Assembly (NCBI RefSeq): GCF_000247695.1
Contig: NW_004624734.1
Location: 30,520,762 to 30,584,761 of the forward strand
Length of the DNA: 64,000 bases
From: Heterocephalus glaber
Lineage: Eukaryota > Chordata > Mammalia > Rodentia > Bathyergidae
Direction: 5' to 3'
Of the stretch, positions 11,400 to 47,549 are shown one piece after another. Numbering within the stretch: position 1 is the first letter of the stretch; each line of letters opens with the position of its first letter. A program made the position numbers and the translations under genes. The notes under the pieces are model-generated. The model did no database searches, was not told the origin of the DNA, and saw only the letters and a program-made list of their open reading frames with translations.

Positions 11400-12460
11400 G
11401 AGGAACAAATTGCAGAATTATGAATTTATGTATGTCAGAAAGCACCATAAACAAAATTGGAAAGAAAAGCACTTGGAAAGCATATCTGCAGCATTTCTTG
11501 ACAAAAATAATATTCTTAAAATTACAAATTGGTAATAAAGATAAACATACCAATATCAAATAAATAGAAAATTCATAAATAAATACAAATGGTCAATAAG
11601 CATATTAAAATGTTATTCACTAATGTTAAAGTAACATGTGGAAATAACAATGAGATATATATTATTTTGTCTATCAAATTAGTAAAGCTTTGATTAAGTG
11701 ATAATATCCAGTGCTGGGGTGCAGGGGACAGGACACTCAGGAGGCTGCAAATAGCACTGTTTTGGTATAAATTTTTTGGGAGGCAGTTGGCAACCTGTAT
11801 AAAAATCCTTAAAAATAGCCAAACAATTTCCTTCTTGGATTATATCCTAAGGAAATAGTCATAGATGTGTGCAAAAATTTACCTACTACAATGTCAGTTG
11901 CAACATTATTTACAATAAAGGTTGGGAATAAATGAAATAATCACTACTGGGAATTACAAGATGACGGTAAATCCATCCAAAGAAGATGCTATTGGGTAAG
12001 TCTAAAAGACATGCAGAAAATGTTCATGACATAGTAACAGAGCAAAAAATTGTCAAATGTGCTACCATTTTTGAGTCATAAAAGAATATGTGTGTGTGTT
12101 TGAAAATGTTTATCAGTTGAGGAAGGTACAAAAAATTAGAGGGAAATTTGATGTTACTAGACAGGGCAGGAAGACTTCCTTTATAGTTCTTGTATTTTTT
12201 GAATTTTGTATCTGTGTTACATATCCCAAAATATATACACTTTGAAAAGTCAGTTATTAAAGATCACATACAGCATTGATCTGTTTTTGTTTTCATTTAA
12301 AAAAAACTGTGCACACATGTAGACATGTTTACCAAAAAGAAATAAAAGATATAACCAAAAGGATAAAAATGTGCTGTCTTGAGTAGAGTATTATGGGTTG
12401 AATTTTGTCATTTTTCCCCCTAAATTTTGTACAATACACACATGAGACTTTCATACTTAA
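11400..12460 (+). repeat. Probable old L1/HAL1 3' fragment
   Basis: A-rich sequence with phrases such as GGAGGCAGTTGGCAACCTGT, TATATCCTAAGGAAATAGTC and CATTATTTACAATAAAG, typical of old L1/HAL1 3' regions. No open frame of note. Confidence 0.5.
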
Positions 12461-13849
12461 ACAAAAGGTACATTTTTCCCCCCAAAGAATCTACTACAAA
12501 AGTCCAGGCAGAGGATGATGATGTAGGTCAGATCCATGATTAGTGCTCGGTCTATATATAGTAGCTTAACAGTGATATCTGAAAAGCATTTGATAAAATC
12601 ACTGTCATTGTTTTTAAGAGGGGCAGAGAGAAGAAAGCTGGAGATTTAGTAAGGTGAACCAACCTAATTTTGCTTAACAGCTCTCTGAAGTCTCTGCTGG
12701 ACAAACACACAGAGAATTCAGCCCTACCACCCTCCACATTAATACATCATGTAACTTTTTGGGGTGAATCAGTTAACTTTGGGTCACAGTGAATAGAGTC
12801 ATGTGGATATAAGTGACCAGACAAGGCAATGGGACTATATACTTGTTCTGTGAGGTTGTAAGAGGATGTTCTGAACTAGTTCTGGTTTCTAGGACTTCGT
12901 CCTTGGGATGACAACAGTCTTATCCCCATCTGTCCAGCTCCACCTCAACATACCCATTTAAGCAAGATTTCTCTCCTGCCTCCATGTTGGGACCAATCAC
13001 TTAGAATAATTCCTGATGCATGAAGAACAAAGGAAAATCCTGCCTTTTTGAGGAGGTTCTGCAGGCCACCTCTGACCTCATCTTCATTGTTCAGATGTTA
13101 ACAAACAGTTTAGCAACTCCCAAACTTTCTAGTCTGTAGGCTTCGGAATGAGAGAGTTTTACATGTAGGCCTATGCTAGGCCTGTGAGCAGTTCTGGGCT
13201 GGGGTTGTGGGAAGCCATTATGGAGGAAGAGAATAGAGAGAAAGATATGGTAAAGGTAGGGGAACAGGAGCAGGGAATGTGGCACCCGGGAGGACTTCAT
13301 CATCTTCCTCTTCTCCAGGGTAAGAACTAGAGGTAGGCAACTGGGGACCCTTAGATATATCTAGCACCTCCTGGCAGCCCCATTGAAACCCTTTGGAAGT
13401 TATGTGAATACGACCTGTGATGCCAACTTGTGGGCCCCTTGGCAATGATTGGATCTTGCAGTGGCAGAGACTCTTCCTAAACAAATATCCCATAATTAGC
13501 TTTGTGTTTCCTTTCAGTCTGTATCTATAATTGTTATTCTTCCCCAATGCTGGGAGTGGGGAGGGGTGAGAAATGCTAGGTGGGCTGTTCATACATGCTG
13601 GCTCCATCAGCAAGTGGAATGGACAAAACACAGAAATCCTTGCTGGGTCTCAGGTATCTTCTGGCCTGCCAGTATTCTGGCCACTAAGGCTTTTGATCTC
13701 TGGTCTTTTTCTGCCTGGGGTAAATGCCTGTGTGCCACCATTGACGTAGTGAGGAGTTTTCAGCTTAACACATATTGTACTGATCTCAAACAGTTGCAGT
13801 TGCTCAACATAATACATATGTGGAGGTGATGAATTATAGGATAGATACT

Positions 13850-14060
13850 AGCTAGAGCTCTGGAGTCAGACATAGCTAGTTCAAATACTCACTGTGTCCC
13901 TCAAGGCCATGCAACTCTGGGATAGTTAATTTTTCCGGTTTCCAGTTTTCTTATCTATCACATGGGAATAGAATCTCACAGAATAAGTGTGTGAAAAAAG
14001 ATGAGATTGTCCATGTAAATATCTGAAGATAGTGCATTTAATAAATCCTAACTATTGACA
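13850..14060 (+). repeat. MIR-like segment
   Basis: CTCTGGAGTCAGACATAGCTAGTTC, CAACTCTGGGATAGTTAATTTT and TTTTCTTATCTATCACATGG follow the MIR order. Confidence 0.65.
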
Positions 14061-15513
14061 TTATTGCATCTGTATATATTTTGATTTTATACATTCTTGT
14101 CTCACTAATCACACAAAAAATACATGAAAGTGCTTTGAAAATGTTTAAGCATTATGTAAGTTATAGGTGTCATTGGTAATAATCTCATATGCATTTCCAT
14201 CTCCTGGGAGACTAGGATGACATCCTGTGTCCCACAGTGTATTGCACTGCAGTGAGTGGACAGTGAGCCCTCAGTAGTAACTGTCTCTCATTTGACTGAA
14301 ACAATGAGGCATAGCATAAGAGCACAGATATCTGGAGACTAGGCTGGGATAAAATTAGTGTAAGGCAGGAGAGTCAGTCTGCAGTCATAATTTATTCAAC
14401 AAATATTTGTTGAACACATTCTACATACTAGATACTGAATTCAGCTAATTTCATCAGAAAGAGGCTGTACAAGCTCCCACAAAGCCAAGTCCCAGGGCCG
14501 ACTCCACATTTCCAGCCCACACTTACAAGCACAAAGGCTGCAGCCAGCATTGTATACAGCACTGGACAAATGGCCAGTTGCTGTGAGGGAAGCCCTATGC
14601 TTCCTGGCTGTAAGCAGCTCTGACGGTGGCTTGGGGCAGGCGTAAAAGTGAGGGAGTAGGCTGTTTTCAACAGAAATGACAGGAACTGCTGCCCCTGAGT
14701 TGATGGTCCGTAGTCCAGTCCCCAGCCTACACAATGCTCTTTCCCTTGGGTGTCATCACCTGTAGGTCTGTTCTGCCCCACCTTGGCCCACTTTGCCCTG
14801 CCCTTCTGCTGTCTATAGCTGCCTACTGGCTGTGAGTTGGGGGAATGGTATGTGTGGTCACCAAAGGGCATGGAGAGTGGGGTGTTATGGCATGTGAATC
14901 CTGGCAGAGATTCGGATCTCTAAGAGGGAGAGAAGAAAGCACAAGCCAAGACAACAAGTGAGGGAGGGCAGCAGGGGCCAAGGTCCTGGAGGGAGCCGGG
15001 TGTTCCGGTGTACAAATTCAGTCTCTGTGTTGGCCTAACCAATGCTTCCAGTGTTTGTGTCATCCTTAGCCTTGTTATAATTGCTTTGAGATGCCATGGT
15101 TCATCAGGAAGGTATGGAAGTGTCCAGACTGTAGGCACCATACCTGCTGTCCTTGGGATGGTACATCTGCCAGGCTCTGCCTCTGACAGACACTCTGGCC
15201 AAAATCAAAGCCACAGTGGCATCCCCAGCCCATGAAGTTAGACTTCTCAACTGTCCCAGCAGAAGTTAGGCCTCTTCCGTCACTGACCTGCTAGAGAACA
15301 GAACGAGTCCCTGCCTGGGTACCTCAGAGATTCCAAATGTGCTTTTCACCTTGTTTTCACATTAGGAGTAGACAAAGAGTTGGGGGGATAATGGGAAGAA
15401 GAAGGGGGAGCTGGAAGAAGTGGGGAGAAAGAGGCAGAACTGGGCGGGCTGTCCACCAGGGGTGCCTGGAAGTCCCTGGTCAGGATGGGTGCAGCTCTGG
15501 AGAGGCTTCCTAA

Positions 15514-39420
<23,907 letters not shown>

Positions 39421-39552
39421 ATTGTCGCTGACCCGGAAGGAGCTTGATTTGCTCGAAGGAGGGGAAGATTAATGACAAAGACAGCCTCGCTCTTTCCCAT
39501 TCAATCCAGCTCTCGGAGGCGCGCCTAGTCTGAAAGAGAAGAATGGGGGAAG

Positions 39553-39621
39553 GGTGTGTGTGTGTGTGTGTGTGTATGCGTGTGTGTGTGTGTGTGTCTG
39601 TGTGTGTATGCGTGTGTGTGT
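39553..39621. repeat. Interrupted (TG)n microsatellite upstream of TTC9
   Basis: Alternating TG on the plus strand with TATGCG and TCTG interruptions. It lies about 470-540 bases upstream of the TTC9 start codon, just outside the CpG island. Such tracts can adopt Z-DNA and are usually polymorphic. Confidence 0.95.
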
Positions 39622-39629
39622 TTAGATGA

Positions 39630-41210
39630 GGGATCGGCAGTGTTGAAATGCATGCAGACTCACCTTCCATAGATTTCTTAAAAACTAAAAGGTTCAGTCA
39701 GCAAGGCGCAAGGCAAGAAGGCACAGGCCATAGCTTTATTCTCCCTCCCGGTAAGGCATTAATATTTTAAGGGGCAGGGCCTCCTTTTTGTGGATCCAGG
39801 TTCTTGCTGAGGTGTGTCTCGGGGCGCCCAGAACACGGTGCCCACGTCAGCTTGTGTTCCAGCGTTGTCTTCCAGGAGCCTGTGAGTGCTTATGCTGTGT
39901 GCGCGCGCAGCTGTGCGGATGACTCACAGACCTCAGAGGTGCAAACACCTGTTACTGTGGGTCACCGGGCCTGCTGGGCATGCGGTTCCAGTTTCCATTA
40001 CCCGGCAGTTCCGTGCCCTTCCGCAGATGGCTTCATTCCTTCCTTCATTCTTTTTGTCAACTCTGAGTATCAGCTGTCTGCTGGGGATTTCCCTAAGGCC
40101 AAGAGGCGAACAATGATAGGCAAGTTACTCCCCTACCCAAGAAACTCCCAGTCCATTGGGAGAGAGAGATACCATCCACCAACAGAGTCACTGGACCATT
40201 TGAGATTGGAAAGTGTCACCAGGAGCAAGGGACAGTGCTGTCCAGAACTGCGGAGGGGTCAGAGGGCAGCTTTATGACTAGTGGTGGTTTAGGAGGCTTG
40301 GAAAGTAGGTACTATTTGAGGACCTTGAAAGACAGGTAGGATTTGGGCATGACGAAATGGTAGTGACCTATCAGCCAGGGTGAGGAAATCCCGCAGAAGT
40401 CATGATGTTTGAAATTTAAGGTGTGTTTAGTACATCGTAAGTGTTTAACAGATTGTGACTTTATTACTCATTAAATCCTGTCATCATTGGAATCATAATA
40501 ATGTTATGGCAGAATCCAGTTAATCCATAAATATTTGCCAACCCCTGGCCCTTTTGACTTTCAAGTAGTGTATCAGGTTGAACACAGAGGAGAAAATGGA
40601 GGCTGGGTGGTCTGAATTTTCATTCCTATGTGTGAAGTCAGGTCCTGTTAGAAAGAAGACATGTACTGGGTTACCATGACCCAAAGGTCATTGCCTGAAA
40701 GGGAAAAAGTACTGAAGTGCCACATTGTTTTTTGTTTTCCCTGGCCTAGTGGTACAGCATCTACTGAGAGGTTGGCTTTGAGGACTGGCTGTAAGGGACA
40801 GGCAGCCCATGTGATGCTACCCTGTGTCTGAAGCAAAACACAGCAAAAGAGCTTAGTACCAGCTCAGATGAAGGACAGCATGAATGAGGAAGGAAGGAAA
40901 TATTACAGGTGGAGGACGGAGTGAGAGGAGAGTTACTATGCCTCTCTGTCCTGCTTGGTAGGGCTATGTGTGTATGTCTGAAATTGTTTTATTTGCTTGC
41001 TTTTAGTATACTTCTGTTTCTGTCTAAGCCACTCATTGATGTGGTCTAGCTTCTCAGAAATACTCTCTCTCCTTCAAATGAAATTAAATAACTGTTAGTG
41101 AGAATTTCTCAAACCTCTCATTAGCTATTGACCATATGCACAGCACTATTTTAGGAACTGAGCAAAGATCCAAATGAAAGAAAACCTGGGCATGGGTTTA
41201 GGAATCAGAA
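39630..41210. other. Upstream flank of TTC9, nothing firm
   Basis: A diverged repeat-like segment lies near 40030-40200. Otherwise no gene or clear repeat. Any divergent transcript from the CpG island would fall here, but the sequence gives no evidence for one. Confidence 0.4.
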
Positions 41211-41213
41211 ACT

Positions 41214-41384
41214 CAGTGCTTCTCAGACTCTGACATATGCATGAACTGCTTGGAGAAATACAAATGCTGTTCTCTAAGTCTGCTAATGTAGAGTGGAGTC
41301 TATGATCTTACATTTGTAACAAGCTACCGGGTGATGCTTGTATTACTTGCTGATGGTCCACCTTTGGAACAGCAGATGTTAGAG
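41214..41384 (+). repeat. MER20-like hAT fossil
   Basis: CAGTGCTTCTCAGACTCTGAC, GAACTGCTTGGAGAAATAC, TTACATTTGTAACAAGCTACC, GGGTGATGCTTGTATTAC and TGATGGTCCACC follow the MER20 consensus in order. Confidence 0.75.
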
Positions 41385-41849
41385 GAAGGGAAAGTTCAGG
41401 GTCTTCCTTTCTCTTCCATTCTGCTTTTTGCACAGAGGAATTGTTTGGCAGATTGGTTTGATTCCAGGAAATTAATTAATCCACATTTAGCAAGAGCCAA
41501 GATATGAACCCTCATTCGACTTTTGCTTTTACTTCAAGGAGCAGGAAAAAGTAAACTGAGTCAGGATCTCCACTTGAGTCAGCCCATCTTGTTTTCTCTT
41601 ACTCAGATGTATATAGCCAAACAGATTTTTATTGCTTGCATTCCTTATCTAATGTACCAGGATTGAAGATGAGATGATTTAAATGTCACAGAGAAGAAAA
41701 GGCCCCTGGAGGTCTTTGGTGTAGGCTGCTTGCTATAAAAAGTTAGCCCTACACTAAGAAATTAGATATTTATTTAGGTGGATATAAAATAGTATTTTGA
41801 TTTCTCATCATTAGTGGCCCTAAAATGTGCCACCTAAAATGTGCTCACT

Positions 41850-42180
41850 GTGATAGTTAGTTGTGGTGTCAACTTGAATAAGAAATGCCTAGGTTGCTTA
41901 GCACAGTTCTGGGTGTGTCTGGATGATTACCCTACCGAACAGGGAACCCGTACCCTGGATGTGGGTGGCACCAATCAATGGGCTTGTAATCTGGATGGAA
42001 TAAAAAGGGAAAGAAGAAGGAAGTCTCACTTTTGCTTCTTTTGAGGAGCTTCAATCTGCATGTCCATCTCCAGGCTTCCAGTGCACCCTTCCACCTTCTA
42101 GTGACCACCTGTCAGCTCTGCAGAGAGCTCCAGACTGTCAATGTTTGACATTCCTCCCAAGATCCCTAACTGATACACTC
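41850..42180 (+). repeat. Possible LTR-like repeat
   Basis: GATAGTTAGTTGTGGTGTCAACTTG start and CCTAACTGATACAC end recall MaLR-like or other mammalian LTRs, with GGTGGCACCAATCAATGGGC inside. Family not identified. Confidence 0.45.
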
Positions 42181-42189
42181 ACAAACCTC

Positions 42190-44215
42190 ACAGAGGAAAA
42201 AGATGAACGAACAAAAGCCACTTTAGGGTACTCATTGTCCTTTGGCTCAGTGTCGTCAAAACCTCTCCCTTCATTCCTAAGAGGTAGGCCCTGAGCACGT
42301 GCCAGTGAATCCTATGAGTGGTCAAATCACTCATGGAATAACTCATTACTGAAGAGATATGCTGGAAGACTTCTTAAAGATGTGTGTGGCGTTATTTTGA
42401 AGGGAAGAAATTTGTTTGAGAAACAGCAGCAGGTACAATACTCCTGTGGGCTTTATGGGCCATGTGCCTTTGGTCTTGATCTTGGTTCTGTTTCCTAGAG
42501 CCTCTGATTTTCCCATTGACTACTGATCTTAGTAGACTAAAACACCCTTTCTTTTCAGACTCACTCTGGAGATTACATACCTCCTAAATAGATGGTTTGT
42601 CCCTCTTTGTCTCTTCCTCCAGTTCAGTTTCTTGAGCATACATGAGACACGTATTTGAATCTCTTTTATATGAATCGAAGCTTTTCAGGCTTTGCTCACA
42701 TACCAACAAAACCAATGCTATTTGGGGGATGTTTTCTAATTGCACTGAACTTTGCAATTTACCTGAGGAAATTATAGCATTTCTGTCATCCATTTTTATC
42801 CCTATTCAATCTCTAAATACTGAGAAACTTTAAACTTATTCCATGCCCAGATGCAGTTATTGTGAGCTTCATATTTTCATTCATCCCATCTTCCCTTTCC
42901 CCCAACAACAAATTTCTCTGTAACTTCAGAGCTTCTATAGCCTGGTCTTATTTAAAAGAGTAAGGCTTCTCTGCCTACCCCTACTTTTCATAACACTCCA
43001 TCCACTCTCCAACCTTTCCATCTTCAATGTCAACTGTAACCCTCATTGAGAGCCATGATATCTGTTATTGGGATCTGGTAAAATCCCTTCCTTAGGGGAC
43101 TCTTCCCTTGTCTATTCCATGTAGACTGATAAAGCTGTCAATGATTGTTGCTACCTGCATCCACCCTATACCCCACTTGCTAGCACCTATTCCAGTCTTG
43201 AGCCAATCATGATATTCCATATTCCTATACCACAGTAATTTGTTCAGGAAGGGAAGTAGAAACAAAGTGGAGAGAGAGTTTTCATCAGATACATACTGAG
43301 AGAGAGAGAGAGAGGGAGAGAGATTCATTTTCCATTTGGGTTATTAAGTTTGGAGCCCTTGAAGTAGGGGCTACCTGTGGTCATCTTGCTCCGCACTTGG
43401 AGAAGACCTCCTTGAAAAAGTAAGTGGCACAGAGGGGGAAAAAAACAGATGAGGGACAGGCAGAGTTCTAATGATAGCAGTTAAGTTCTAAAATCCAGCT
43501 GCTTTAATGCTGGTTACACCCTTGGGCTCCCTATTTACACTTAAGCTAGTTTGAGTTGTCACCTACAGTGGGAAAAATACTAACATATATTCCTTCTCGG
43601 ATACTTGCTCTTTTCACCCACCACTTACAGCAACCTTGGTTTGACTGCTGTTACCTGTGGTTGGTAACTAAATGATGCCTCCTTACCTAGAAAACACTCA
43701 TTCTTTTGTTCTTTTATGGAATTGTTGGTACTTGGGCTAAGAGTGAAGTAGAGGATTTATGCAGACTGCTTGGTGGATTATCCTAGATGATCTTTAGGAT
43801 TCTTTCTCATCTGAAGATGCTCTAACACTGTCCTACCCTCCGCCATCCGTTCTTTGCCCTTTTCTGTCAGCTTTTAGCCCCGTAAGGTTGGACCTTGCAC
43901 CAGCAGGTTCCCTTTCCTTTCTTGCTGCCGCTCAGCTTTGGCAAAAGAGAGGCACCAATGTACAACGGGAGGATGAGAGAAGAGAGTGATTAGCATATTT
44001 TCCCTGTGCCCTTCTTGCTCTGGGCCCCTGGTTTCGGTAGAGGCTACATTCCAGCCCTTCTATAGGTATGATTCAGTGGCCCTTTCTCCTTGGATCCGGG
44101 TCTCAATGGGCTCTGGTGACACAATTTTTTTCTTTTGCCAAATATCTTTCTTCTCTTGTTAGTCTGTGGATGCTTCAATCTTCTTTCTGGCTTCTACTAA
44201 CCATGCACATACTTC
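42190..44215. other. No recognised gene; short (GA)n
   Basis: A GA-rich tract lies at about 43299-43322. The rest is unrecognised. Confidence 0.4.
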
Positions 44216-44236
44216 TAAAAACGGTTACAATGTTGC

Positions 44237-44319
44237 TTTATTTTTGGTACCAGGGATCGAACTTGGGACCTTGCGCTTGCTCGGCAGGCGCCGGAACCAC
44301 TGAGCTAAATCCCCGGCCT
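44237..44319 (-). mobile_element. tRNA-derived ID-like SINE
   Basis: Antisense: TTTTTGGTACCAGGGATCG to CTAAATCCCCGGCC. Imperfect long duplication AAAAACGGTTACAATGTTG / AAAAACAGTTAGATGTTG. Confidence 0.92.
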
Positions 44320-44390
44320 AAAAACAGTTAGATGTTGTCTACTATCGTAACCCTATTGTAAAGAGTATTTTAAGATGTTATTCCTCTGAG

Positions 44391-44513
44391 CCAGGGATGG
44401 TGGTGGGCACTTGTAGTCCAAGCTATTCAGGAGGCTGAGGTGGAAGGATCATTTGAGGCTGTGAGTTTGACACCAGTCTGGGCAACATAGTGAGATCCTG
44501 ATTCAGATAAGAA
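44391..44513 (+). mobile_element. B1 SINE without internal duplication
   Basis: GCCAGGGATGGTGGTGGGCAC to GCAACATAGTGAGATCCTG. Proto-B1-like: the internal duplication is absent. Confidence 0.8.
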
Positions 44514-45135
44514 ACAGTTACACCTTATATCATTTCCAAATATTTTCTCTGATTCTATAGCTTTCATTCTTGCCCTGTTGATTATGATCTTTGATGCACA
44601 AAAATTAAGTCTGTCATAGTGCCAATTGTCTTTTACTTTTGTTGCCTGTGCTTTTGGTGTCATAGCCAAGAAATCATTGCCAAGACCTGTGTTAGGAAGA
44701 TTTACTTCTGTGTTTTCTTCTAGAAATTTTATAATTTTGGGACCTGTTCAAATCTTCATCCATTTTGAGTTGCTTTCTGTACATAGTGAGAAATAAGGGT
44801 TCAGCTTCATTGTTTTTGCATGCAGACATCCAGTTTTCCCATCACCATTTATTGAAGAGACTGTTATTTCTCCAATCAATTGCTTTTGTCATCCTTTGGA
44901 GAGTATTTGATATATGTGAGAGTTCATTTCTGGGGTCCATATTCCATTCCATTGGTCTATTTGTCTGTCTTTATGCCTGTGGCATGCTGTTTTGATTACT
45001 GTAGCTTTGAAATAGTTTAAATATAGCTTCATAATAGTTTGAAATCAGGAAGTGTGGGTTATCCAAACTTGTTCTTTTTCAGGATTGTGCTGGCTATTTG
45101 AGGTCCATTCACCTTCTGTATAAATTTTAAGATGA

Positions 45136-45229
45136 GGGCCAGGGATTTAGCTCAGTGGTGCTGCACCTGCCTCACAAGTGCAAGGTCCTGAGTTCAATCC
45201 CTGGTACAGCAAAATAAATAAATAAATAA
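45136..45229 (+). mobile_element. tRNA-derived ID-like SINE
   Basis: GGGCCAGGGATTTAGCTCAG to AATCCCTGGTACAGC, then an (AAAT)n tail. Duplication AATTTTAAGATGA / AACTTTAAAATGA. Confidence 0.92.
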
Positions 45230-45703
45230 ACTTTAAAATGAATCTTTGTATTTCTGCCTCAAAAAAGTGCTACTGGGAATTTGGTGTTTTCCATTTAATC
45301 TGTACATTGCTTTGGATAGTTTGGACATCTACGTAATAGTAAGTCTTCCAACCAGTGAAGAAAGATGTCTTTCTATTTATTTATATCTTTAATTTCTTCC
45401 AGTGATGGTTTGTAGTTTTCAGTGTATAATTATTTTTCCTCCTTGGTTCACTTTAATCCCAAGTACTGACTGCTTTTAATACTATTAGAAATGGAACTGT
45501 TTTCCTTATCTCATTTTTTATTGTACATTGTTAGTGTATAAAAATAGAACTGATTTTTGTGTGTTTCATATCTTGTTATACTGCCAAATTTGTGTATTAG
45601 TTCTAACAGATTCTTTTGTGTGGAATCTTTAGGGTTTTCAACATGTAGTCTGTGAACAGAAATAATTTTACTTCTTTCCAGTTTGGATATTTGGATATTC
45701 TCA

Positions 45704-45706
<3 letters not shown>

Positions 45707-45748
<42 letters not shown>
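45707..45748. repeat. (TC)n microsatellite
   Basis: About 21 perfect TC units inside the old L1. Confidence 0.97.
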
Positions 45749-45750
<2 letters not shown>

Positions 45751-46700
45751 GATTGCCTTGGCTAGACTTTCGATAGTATCTTGTATAGAAGTGGGTGAGA
45801 ACAAGGAATCCTTATCTTATTCCTGATCTTAGAGGAAAAGTTTCAATATTTCATCACTGAGTATGATTTAGTTGTGGGCTTTTCATAAATGGCCTTTGTT
45901 CTATTGAAGTAGCTTCTTTCTACTCCGCATTTGTTGAGCTTTTTAAAATTCTTATGACAGGATGTTGAATTTTGTCAAATGCTTTTTCTGCATGAAGATA
46001 AGCATCTTCCCTTTTTTCTGTAAATGCAGTCGATTACATTGGCTTATTTTTGTATGCTGAACTATCTTTACATTTCAGGAATGAATCCCATGTGGTCATG
46101 GTATATAATCCTTTTAATGTGCTGTTGAATTCAAATTGCTAGTGTTTTGTTGCAGAATTTGGTGTTACTATTCATCCAGGATATTGGTCTATATATTTTT
46201 TTTTCTGGTAGTCTTTGGTCTCATCTAGTCTTGAAGAATGATAACATTCATTATAATGGATAGAGTATCCTTGTTTGACACTTTTTTCTTTCAATATTTT
46301 GAATCATGTTTCTACTTTCTAACTTGGGGTTTCTGATGAAAAACCTAATGATAATTTCAAGGGATCTCCGTTTTATGTAATATATTGGTTTTATTTTGCT
46401 GTATTTAAAATACCTTTTTTATCTTTGATTTAGGTGTTTAATTATATATGTTTTGGTGTGATTCTCTTTGAATTTGTCCTTGTTGGGGATCTTTTAGCTT
46501 CTTGATCCATTTACATTCATTTTTTCCCCATAGGATTTGGGACATTTTGGTCCATTATTTCTTCAAATAAGCTCTTTTGCTTCTTCTCTTTGTTCTTGTA
46601 GGATTTCTATACTGTGTATGTTAATCTACTTCATGATGTCCTGTGTGTCCATTAAGTGCTATTTAATTTTCTTCCCTCTTCTTTGGGTTCCTCTGACTTG

Positions 46701-47535
46701 ATTTTTTTTTTAAACAATCACATAAAGAAGCATTTATTTGGGGTTTAACATGAAATCTTACAAATAAAATTTGTATAAACACAAATCCACTTTAAGTCAT
46801 AACACAGATAGCAAAGGACAAAGTAAAAAAGAAAACTAATTGATGCCTATATAGTTGGACATCCTTGTGTCTTGTACACTAGCAAGTCTTTTATGAAGCA
46901 ATCATTAGAGCAACAGAAGACCAATCTTCAAAGTCATCCTGCAAGATGGATTTCTTTATCATCTTCTGTTTTCTCCAGTGTCTTCCCCTTTAGTATGGCT
47001 GGTTATCCCCCTCCAGATTCCCTGCCATAGTTGCTCTGTTGACTGCTCCAAAATATTCTTTACTTTGTTCTTCAGAAGTATCTGGGCTCAATTCACGCAC
47101 AAAAACCTTTTAGGGGGTTATTTCCTTTTTAAAGCATTGGCCCTCTTGGAGTCTAGCAATTTTCCATCCAGTTTGTGTTCTTTTAGTTCCCAAACCTTAT
47201 CAATGCTAGCAGCATCTTTCAAAAGCAAAACTCCAAATCCTCTTGATCTTCCAGTGACTGGATCTGTTTTAATTGTTCAGTCTATAACTTCCCCAAATCG
47301 AGACAAATATTCAGTCAGATCTTTCTTGCTTGTATCCCAGCTCAAGCCTCCTATGAACATTTTACCATCATTCTGCTGGTTCTTACTTGCAATGATCCTG
47401 GATCCCTGGGCGAATTCCTCTGTTGCTGTACTTGGTCATGTCCTCCATGGTGGCAGAGCCCGAGTCATCGTCAGGTGCCAGTGGGTGTGTGGTCCAGGTC
47501 GTGTGTGGCCGTGCTGGTGGTGGCAGAGTATTGTG
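46701..47535 (-). pseudogene. HNRNPDL: HNRNPDL processed pseudogene, internally deleted
   Basis: Intronless retrocopy of the mRNA for hnRNP D-like. The minus strand reads MEDM at about 47450, then (after a frameshift) [20 protein letters not shown] and [11 protein letters not shown] of the first RRM, and the EHKLDGKL region. An in-frame TGA interrupts the VIDxTIK stretch and a TAA interrupts the KxPPK stretch. Just after the start of RRM2, near 47048, it jumps to sequence resembling the last codons (NYQPY-like, then TAA), so most of RRM2 and the Gly/Tyr-rich tail are gone. The 3' UTR follows to a T tract (poly-A). Flanking 14-bp duplication CCTCTGACTTGATT at 46690-46703 and 47536-47549 shows L1-mediated insertion. 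Confidence 0.9.
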
Positions 47536-47549
47536 CCTCTGACTTGATT

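Larger units (their letters stand above)
11000..15513 (-). other. TTC9: TTC9 3' UTR and downstream flank, end not resolved
   Basis: Sequence below the stop codon must include the 3' UTR. I recall the human mRNA having a multi-kilobase 3' UTR, so it may reach about 11-12 kb. The only AATAAA I see on the minus strand from about 10.3 to 15.5 kb is at 14396-14391, with an ATTAAA at 14043-14038, but the first sits in a repeat-like motif. The stated lower limit is a guess. No other gene is seen here. Confidence 0.45.
44514..46689 (-). mobile_element. Old L1, ORF2 region
   Basis: Antisense L1: GCTTTTGGTGTCATAGCCAAG, ATTTTATAATTTTGGGACC, ATTCCATTGGTCTATTTGTC and, further right, reverse transcriptase-side sequence near 45850-46220. 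Many stops. Holds an ID-like SINE and a (TC)n tract. 46230-46689 may be a different L1 segment joined by deletion. Confidence 0.75.

Noticed and set aside
46978..47547. 189-codon open frame on the plus strand
   Set aside because: It is antisense to the HNRNPDL processed pseudogene and has no family resemblance of its own.
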